A DNA stretch of 10,318 bases from Chitinophagales bacterium. Its GTDB lineage: Bacteria; Bacteroidota; Bacteroidia; Chitinophagales; UBA8649. The notes beneath the pieces were generated by a model. It worked only from the letters and a program-made list of their open reading frames with translations. It had not been told where the DNA came from and searched no databases. The position numbers were made by a program, and so were the translations under genes. Each line of letters begins with the position of its first letter. Position 1 is the stretch's first letter. The DNA lies in NCBI GenBank assembly GCA_016777395.1, contig JADHRO010000054.1, forward strand, positions 1 to 10,318, given 5' to 3'. Shown here piece by piece: positions 6,258 through 10,318 of this stretch.

Positions 6258-6279
6258 CTTTCCCTAATTTCAGAGAAAG
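6258..6279 (-). other. Possible RNA hairpin in the rpsJ-rplC gap
   Basis: On the minus strand CTTTCTC (6279-6273) can pair with GGGAAAG (6264-6258), a 7-bp stem with one G-U pair and an 8-nt loop TGAAATTA. It begins about 16 nt after the rpsJ stop. No U-run follows directly; only an AT-rich segment about 30 nt further on (TTTTTT at 6228-6233 region) is present, so it is a poor terminator. It could be a processing or regulatory structure in the longest tight-operon gap of the upstream unit, or chance in AT-rich sequence. Confidence 0.3.
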
Positions 6280-6295
6280 GACATTGGTTTCCCGC

Positions 6296-6601
6296 TTAAA
6301 CTTTAATTTCTACATCGACTCCACTCGGCAATTCAAGCTTCATTAAAGCATCAATTGTTTTTGAGTTAGAGCTGTAAATGTCTAATAATCTTTTATACGT
6401 CATTAATTGAAACTGTTCTTTTGAATCTGAGTTCACGTGAGGTGAACGCAAGATATTAAAGACTTTTCTTTTCGTTGGTAAAGGAATTGGTCCACTAATA
6501 ATAGCTCCTGTATTCTTTACTGTTTTATAGATTTTTTCAGCTGACTTGTCAACTAAATTATAATCGTATGATTTCAACTTAATTCTAATTCTCTGTGTCA
6601 T
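6296..6601 (-). CDS. rpsJ: 30S ribosomal protein S10 (uS10 / NusE)
   Basis: S10 is a 30S head protein. As NusE it also binds NusB and NusG to link transcription with translation and antitermination. The product is 101 aa (103 in E. coli). Landmarks are MTQRIRIKLKSYDYNLVDKS (1-20), GPIPLPTKRKVFNILRSPHV (37-56) carrying the signature loop, DSKEQFQLMTYKRLLDI (59-75) and the C-terminal strand LELPSGVDVEIKV (89-101). The start is ATG at 6601-6599, 11 nt after fusA. That leaves no room for the long S10 leader found in E. coli. No tuf gene separates it from fusA, the usual Bacteroidota arrangement. Confidence 0.98.
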   Translation of the reverse strand: MTQRIRIKLKSYDYNLVDKSAEKIYKTVKNTGAIISGPIPLPTKRKVFNILRSPHVNSDSKEQFQLMTYKRLLDIYSSNSKTIDALMKLELPSGVDVEIKV

Positions 6602-6612
6602 TTTCTTTAATA

Positions 6613-8718
6613 TTAAGCGGTTACTTTACCCGTTGCTTTTTCAATTACAGTTTTTGCTATACCATCTGGAGCAGGTTGGTAACTATGGAATTCCATAGAT
6701 GACGTTGCTCTACCTGAAGTAATCGTTCTTAGCTGTGTGACATATCCAAACATTTCAGATAATGGAACTTTTGCTTTAATTACTTGACCAGTTCCTTTCA
6801 TAGCCATACCTTCCATGATACCTCGTCTTCTATTCAAATCACCAACTACATCCCCTGTATTTTCTTCAGGAGTAATTACTTCTAATTTCATGATTGGTTC
6901 AAGAATAATAGGCTTCGCTTTTTTCGAAGCTTCTTTAAATCCAATTTTTGCACACAATTCAAAAGATAAAGCATCAGAATCCACTTGGTGAAATGAACCA
7001 TCATAAATTCTTACTTTTAAGCTATCAACTTCGTAACCAGCAAGAACACCATTCTTCATAGCCTCTTTAAAACCTTTCTCGATTGCAGGAATAAATTCTC
7101 TTGGAATAGATCCACCAAAAATATCATTTACAAATTCTAATCCTTGTTTGGTAGGGTCTTCGACAGGTCCCATTTCGAACTTGATATCAGCAAATTTACC
7201 TCTACCACCCGATTGTTTCTTGAAGGTCTCTCTATGCTCAACTGTTTGAGATATTTGCTCTTTATAGTTTACTTGTGGAGCTCCCTGATTACACTCTACT
7301 TTAAATTCTCTTCTCAAACGATCCAAGATAATGTCAAGATGTAACTCACCCATTCCACTAATGACAGTTTGACTTGTATTCTCATCAAATGCAACTTTAA
7401 AAGTTGGATCCTCTTCAGACAATTTTGCTAAAGCCATACCTAACTTATCTACATCACTTTGAGTTTTTGGCTCAATTGCTAGTCCAATAACTGGATCTGG
7501 AAAGTCCATAGACTCCAAGACAATAGGATGCTTCTCTGCGCATAATGTATCTCCAGTTCTAATATCTTTAAAACCAACTAAGGCTGCGATATCTCCTGCT
7601 TGTAAAAAAGGAACTTGTTTCTGAGTGTTCGCATGCATTTCAAATACACGTGAAATACGCTCTTTCTTTCCCGTTCTTGTGTTTAAAACATAAGAGCCAG
7701 AATCTAACTTTCCTGAATAAGCTCTTGTGAAACACAAACGACCTACAAAAGGATCCGTAGCTATTTTAAATGCTAAGGCAGCAAAGGGCTCGTCAACATT
7801 TGGCTTTCTAACCTCTTGCTCATCCGTATCAGGATTTGTTCCTATGATTCCTTCTACATCTATAGGTGACGGTAAAATTTCCATGACCATATCCAACATA
7901 GCCTGAACACCTTTATTTTTAAATGCAGAGCCACACATCATTGGAATAACTTTTCCAGCAATAGTAGCTTCTCTTAGAGCATCTAAAATTTCTCTTTCAG
8001 TTAATGAATCAGGATCTTCGAAGTATTTCTCCATTAAGGTATCGTTGAATTCAGCTACAGCTTCAAGCAATTGCTCTCTGTACATGGTAGCTTCTTCTAA
8101 GATGTCATCTGGTATAGGCACTTCATTAAAGGTCATACCCATATCATCTTCATTCCATACGATTCCTTTAAAGTTGATTAGATCAACAGCACCTTTGAAA
8201 TTATCTTCAGCACCGATAGGAATTTGTAGTGGTAAAGCGTGGCTACCTAAAATTTTCTTAACCTGAGCGCACACGTTTAAGAAATCAGCACCTTGACGAT
8301 CCATTTTATTAACGAATCCAATTCTTGGCACATTGTAATTGTCGGCTAGACGCCAATTTGTTTCAGACTGTGGCTCAACACCATCAACCGCTGAAAACAA
8401 AAACACTAAACCATCTAATACTCTTAAAGACCGATTCACTTCAACAGTGAAATCCACGTGACCTGGAGTATCAATAATATTTACGTGATATTCTTTCCCT
8501 CTATAATCCCAGTGAACCGTAGTGGCAGCAGAAGTAATTGTAATACCTCTTTCTTGCTCTTGCGCCATGTGATCCATTGTAGCAGCACCATCATGCACCT
8601 CACCTATCTTATGAGTCACACCCGTGTAGTACAAAATACGCTCTGTTGTTGTAGTTTTACCTGCATCAATATGCGCTGCGATTCCGATGTTTCTTGTGTA
8701 GTTTAAATCTCTAGCCAT
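6613..8718 (-). CDS. fusA: Elongation factor G (EF-G), translocase GTPase
   Basis: EF-G drives translocation of tRNA and mRNA with GTP hydrolysis and, with ribosome recycling factor, splits ribosomes. The product is 701 aa (704 in E. coli). The G domain has all motifs: G1 AHIDAGKT (15-22), G2 around RGITITS (57-63), G3 DTPGH (83-87) with the catalytic His87, G4 NKMD (137-140) and G5 GSAFKN (263-268). Domain II covers about 310-400, and domain III includes GMGELHLDIILDRL (455-468). Domain IV runs from about 480, with the tip segment GSFHQVDSDALSFEL (574-588). Domain V begins with EPIMKLEVITPEENTGDVVG (607-626). Intact GTPase motifs, length and location in the str cluster argue for the housekeeping EF-G rather than an EF-G2 paralogue. 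It lies 9 nt after rpsG and 11 nt before rpsJ. Confidence 0.99.
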   Translation of the reverse strand: MARDLNYTRNIGIAAHIDAGKTTTTERILYYTGVTHKIGEVHDGAATMDHMAQEQERGITITSAATTVHWDYRGKEYHVNIIDTPGHVDFTVEVNRSLRVLDGLVFLFSAVDGVEPQSETNWRLADNYNVPRIGFVNKMDRQGADFLNVCAQVKKILGSHALPLQIPIGAEDNFKGAVDLINFKGIVWNEDDMGMTFNEVPIPDDILEEATMYREQLLEAVAEFNDTLMEKYFEDPDSLTEREILDALREATIAGKVIPMMCGSAFKNKGVQAMLDMVMEILPSPIDVEGIIGTNPDTDEQEVRKPNVDEPFAALAFKIATDPFVGRLCFTRAYSGKLDSGSYVLNTRTGKKERISRVFEMHANTQKQVPFLQAGDIAALVGFKDIRTGDTLCAEKHPIVLESMDFPDPVIGLAIEPKTQSDVDKLGMALAKLSEEDPTFKVAFDENTSQTVISGMGELHLDIILDRLRREFKVECNQGAPQVNYKEQISQTVEHRETFKKQSGGRGKFADIKFEMGPVEDPTKQGLEFVNDIFGGSIPREFIPAIEKGFKEAMKNGVLAGYEVDSLKVRIYDGSFHQVDSDALSFELCAKIGFKEASKKAKPIILEPIMKLEVITPEENTGDVVGDLNRRRGIMEGMAMKGTGQVIKAKVPLSEMFGYVTQLRTITSGRATSSMEFHSYQPAPDGIAKTVIEKATGKVTA

Positions 8719-8727
8719 GACTGTTAA

Positions 8728-9195
8728 TTAAAATTTAAAGTGAGAGAACGCTTTATTTGCTTCTGCCATTCTTTGTGTATCTTCTCTTTTTTTGACTGCA
8801 GCTCCTTCACCTTTGGCTGCTGCCATAATTTCACTACCCAACTTTTCAGCCATTGACTTCCCGTTTCGAGCACGAGCATATTTAATTAGCCACTTCATTC
8901 CTACAGAACGTTTCCTTGCTGGACGAACCTCTGAAGGGATTTGAAAAGTGGCACCACCGATTCTCCTACTTTTTACTTCAACTCCGGGAGATATAGCAAC
9001 TAAAGCTTTTTTCCATAGCTCATATCCATCTTCCCCAGCTTTTTCAGTGGCATAGTCCATTGCATCATAAAATATTTTGTACGCAATCGTTTTCTTTCCA
9101 TCTAACATCAAATTGTTAACAAAGAAAGTTACATTCTCATCACCAAATCTTGGATCTGGTTGATAATACCTTTTCTGCGGTTTTCTTTTTCTCAT
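8728..9195 (-). CDS. rpsG: 30S ribosomal protein S7 (uS7)
   Basis: S7 nucleates assembly of the 30S head and borders the E-site. In E. coli it represses translation of the str operon. The product is 155 aa, within the normal range. Landmarks are MRKRKPQKRYYQPDPRFGD (1-19), NLMLDGKKTIAYKIFYDAMD (28-47), the beta-hairpin SPGVEVKSRRIGGATFQIPS (69-88), VRPARKRSVGMKWL (90-103) and the C-terminal KKREDTQRMAEANKAFSHFK (135-154). The ATG at 9195-9193 lies 6 nt after the rpsL stop, with an A-rich leader AAATAAGATAGT. The 6-nt rpsL-rpsG gap is much shorter than the E. coli S7-binding intercistronic region, so that control mechanism is probably absent. Confidence 0.98.
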   Translation of the reverse strand: MRKRKPQKRYYQPDPRFGDENVTFFVNNLMLDGKKTIAYKIFYDAMDYATEKAGEDGYELWKKALVAISPGVEVKSRRIGGATFQIPSEVRPARKRSVGMKWLIKYARARNGKSMAEKLGSEIMAAAKGEGAAVKKREDTQRMAEANKAFSHFKF

Positions 9196-9201
9196 ACTAT
9201 C

Positions 9202-9576
9202 TTATTTTTTCGGGCGCTTAGCTCCGTATTTAGATCTTGACTGCAGTCTACCTTCAACACCAGATGTATCTAAAGCACCTCTAACGATATGGTAACGCAC
9301 CCCTGGTAAATCCTTTACCCTTCCTCCTCTAATCAATACGATAGAGTGCTCTTGCAAGTTGTGACCTTCACCCGGTATATAGGCAATAACCTCTATTCCG
9401 TTGGTCAATCTCACCTTAGCCACTTTTCTCAAAGCAGAGTTAGGTTTTTTAGGTGTAGTGGTATATACTCTTGTACATACTCCTCTCTTCTGAGGGCAGG
9501 CGTCTAAAGCTCGAGATTTACTTTTGCTTATAATCGCTTTCCTTCCTTTTCTTACTAATTGTTGAATTGTAGGCAT
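9202..9576 (-). CDS. rpsL: 30S ribosomal protein S12 (uS12)
   Basis: S12 sits at the decoding centre and controls accuracy; mutations in it cause streptomycin resistance. The product is 124 aa, the same as E. coli. The N-terminus is MPTIQQLVRKGRKAIISKSK (1-20). The conserved TTPKKPNSALRKVAKVRLTN (40-59) keeps Lys43. GHNLQEHSIVLIRGGRVKDL (71-90) keeps Lys88 and Asp89, the latter being the site of RimO methylthiolation in E. coli. The two lysines are the wild-type, streptomycin-sensitive residues. The start is ATG at 9576-9574. It is the first gene of the cluster and lies just downstream of a Bacteroidota-type promoter with a very short leader. Confidence 0.99.
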   Translation of the reverse strand: MPTIQQLVRKGRKAIISKSKSRALDACPQKRGVCTRVYTTTPKKPNSALRKVAKVRLTNGIEVIAYIPGEGHNLQEHSIVLIRGGRVKDLPGVRYHIVRGALDTSGVEGRLQSRSKYGAKRPKK

Positions 9577-9600
9577 AAATTGCTTAAAATTTTAGGACTG

Positions 9601-9631
9601 CAAAGGTATGGAAAGATTTTTAATTAAAAAA
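9601..9631 (-). promoter_or_regulatory. Predicted promoter of the rpsL ribosomal cluster
   Basis: On the minus strand TACCTTTG (9608-9601) is an exact match to the Bacteroidota -7 element TAnnTTTG. TTTT at 9631-9628 is a near match to the -33 TTTG, with a spacer of about 19 nt. Transcription would begin at about 9593-9597, leaving a leader of only about 17-21 nt before the rpsL ATG. A/T tracts continue upstream to 9670 and may strengthen the promoter. It would drive rpsL through rplV. No long attenuator-type leader is possible with this start. Confidence 0.75.
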
Positions 9632-9692
9632 CGGATTTTTAATTTTTTTAGGTCATTCCTATTTTTTTTTGGGCATAAGACGATTAAAGCCC

Positions 9693-9716
9693 CACAGCTG
9701 TTGACTTCAAGCTGTG
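9693..9716. repeat. Inverted repeat (hairpin) in the divergent intergenic region
   Basis: CACAGCT (9693-9699) is an exact reverse complement of AGCTGTG (9710-9716), separated by 10 nt. An alternative fold pairs CACAGC with GCTGTG and then TTG with CAA around the loop ACTT, leaving a two-base bulge. Neither strand has a T-run directly after the hairpin, so it is not a typical terminator. It could be a protein-binding palindrome, part of an RNA from another promoter, or a decayed terminator. Its function is unknown. Confidence 0.4.
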
Positions 9717-9842
9717 TAATTTGACTATTAATTCTTCCATCAGCAAAAGTATGCGAAAATATCAAGAGTTTTATTGGGTTCGAGGGGAATAATGTCACTA
9801 GCCAAGCAACAAGTCTAGGATGCAGGAATTTACAATTTCAAC

Positions 9843-9874
9843 TTTGTTTTGAGGCAAAAAAATGGATACATTTG
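9843..9874 (+). promoter_or_regulatory. Predicted promoter of the pepP-like gene
   Basis: TTTG at 9843-9846 and TACATTTG at 9867-9874 are exact matches to the Bacteroidota -33 (TTTG) and -7 (TAnnTTTG) elements, with a 20-nt spacer. Transcription should start near 9880, giving a leader of about 20 nt before the ATG at 9901. Of the three promoters proposed in this window, this is the best match to consensus. Confidence 0.8.
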
Positions 9875-9900
9875 TATTACCTATTAAATAACATGAAATT

Positions 9901-10318
9901 ATGAGTAGATATGAACGCATGCCAGCTAGTTTTTTTAGCGGTAATCGAAAGACCTTTATGAAACAAATGGAGAAAAACTCCATGGCTATCTTTCATTCTA
10001 ATGATGTCATGCCGAGAAGTGCTGATGGACACCACCCATTTCGACAAAACCCTGACTTTTACTACCTAACTGGAATTGACCAAGAGGAGTGTATGCTTAT
10101 TCTTTACCCTGATGCATCAAACGAGGAACAACGTGAAATCTTGTTTTTGCGCGAAACAAATGAAATGATCGCGGTATGGGAAGGTGATAAGGTAAATAAA
10201 AAGCAAGGTAAACAGATATCCAATATTGAAACCATCAAATGGAATACTGCTTTTGATAGCACGGTAAGCCATTTAAGTAATATGGTCAAAACCTTTTATC
10301 TTAATTTAAATGAAAATG
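9901..10318 (+). CDS. pepP: Xaa-Pro aminopeptidase (aminopeptidase P), N-terminal part
   Basis: Only 139 codons are present; the gene runs off the right edge without a stop. The visible part matches the N-terminal (AMP_N) domain of aminopeptidase P: an opening FFSGNRKTFMKQMEKNSMAI (11-30), HSNDVMPRSADGHHPFRQNP (32-51) and the family hallmark DFYYLTGIDQEECMLILYPD (52-71). LFLRETNEMIAVWEG (81-95) follows. Enzymes of this family remove an N-terminal residue preceding proline, using a dinuclear metal site in a C-terminal pita-bread domain. That domain lies outside the window, so catalytic residues cannot be checked. The start ATG at 9901 lies about 20 nt after the predicted transcription start; a three-codon ATG-AAA-TTA-TGA at 9893 overlaps it. 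The gene is divergent from the ribosomal cluster and functionally unrelated. PepP rather than PepQ or another M24B member is favoured by the N-terminal domain. Confidence 0.88.
   Translation, partial: MSRYERMPASFFSGNRKTFMKQMEKNSMAIFHSNDVMPRSADGHHPFRQNPDFYYLTGIDQEECMLILYPDASNEEQREILFLRETNEMIAVWEGDKVNKKQGKQISNIETIKWNTAFDSTVSHLSNMVKTFYLNLNEN

Larger units (their letters stand above)
9577..9900. other. Divergent intergenic region between rpsL and the aminopeptidase gene
   Basis: These 324 bp separate two divergent genes. I see no credible protein-coding gene and no tRNA. The rpsL side (9601-9670) is very AT-rich, with T or A tracts centred near 9619, 9628, 9638, 9646 and 9666, close to the helical repeat. 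This suggests bent or upstream-activating DNA behind the rpsL promoter. The middle holds a hairpin at 9693-9716 and a stray -7-like octamer. The right side has the plus-strand promoter. Base composition is less extreme from about 9770 to 9840, where nothing was recognised. Confidence 0.6.

Noticed and set aside
7144..8706. Plus-strand open frames of 66-82 codons antisense to fusA.
   Set aside because: They are reverse-strand shadows of a strongly conserved gene with no recognisable protein features or promoters.
9744..9751. Second minus-strand -7-like octamer TACTTTTG upstream of rpsL.
   Set aside because: No acceptable -33 element lies 17-23 nt upstream, so it is not called as a promoter.
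9775..9790. GGGTTCGAGGGG resembling a tRNA T-loop.
   Set aside because: No matching T-stem, anticodon arm or acceptor stem could be folded around it.
9893..9904. Three-codon leader ORF (ATG AAA TTA TGA) overlapping the pepP start.
   Set aside because: It is too short to judge and easily produced by chance; no sign of attenuation structure.
9592..9983. Minus-strand open frames in the divergent intergenic region and across the pepP start.
   Set aside because: They overlap the promoters and the real plus-strand gene, and show no family resemblance.

Overview
The window is a ribosomal-protein gene cluster from an AT-rich member of the Bacteroidota, most likely Flavobacteriia or a close relative (family not determined). 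The lineage call rests on four things. First, str, S10 and the start of spc are fused in the order rpsL-rpsG-fusA-rpsJ-rplC..., with no tuf between fusA and rpsJ. Second, upstream regions carry the Bacteroidota-type -7 element TAnnTTTG. Third, Shine-Dalgarno sequences are almost absent before the start codons. Fourth, protein details such as DHPMGGGEGR in L2 and RPAPQGR in L22 fit this phylum.

Layout: everything from 1 to 9576 is on the minus strand, so transcription runs from right to left. In transcription order the genes are rpsL (S12), rpsG (S7), fusA (EF-G), rpsJ (S10), rplC (L3), rplD (L4), rplW (L23), rplB (L2), rpsS (S19), rplV (L22), then a 194-bp gap, rpsC (S3), rplP (L16), rpmC (L29), rpsQ (S17), rplN (L14), rplX (L24), rplE (L5), and the first six codons of rpsN (S14) cut by the left edge. 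Most junctions are 1 to 11 nt apart, and rplX/rplE overlap by one base. The 17 complete genes look intact and near family length, and all end in TAA. Three starts were moved inward to an ATG from a longer TTG-initiated reading (rpsC, rplV, rplD).

The feature most worth attention is the rplV-rpsC gap. It holds a convincing intrinsic terminator just after rplV (3054-3090) and a matching Bacteroidota promoter (2954-2984) just before rpsC. The cluster therefore looks split into two transcription units: rpsL to rplV, and rpsC onward into spc. This junction is normally tight in bacteria.

The right end (9577-9900) is a divergent intergenic region. It holds an rpsL promoter backed by A/T tracts at roughly helical spacing, a hairpin of unknown role, and a well-formed plus-strand promoter. 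That promoter drives a gene encoding the N-terminal domain of an Xaa-Pro aminopeptidase (PepP type), which runs off the right edge.

Together the minus-strand genes supply core 30S and 50S proteins, including the peptidyl-transferase-centre, exit-tunnel, decoding and mRNA-entry proteins, plus the translocase EF-G. I saw no mobile element, CRISPR array, tRNA or rRNA, and no clear novel system; the novelty here is in regulatory layout.
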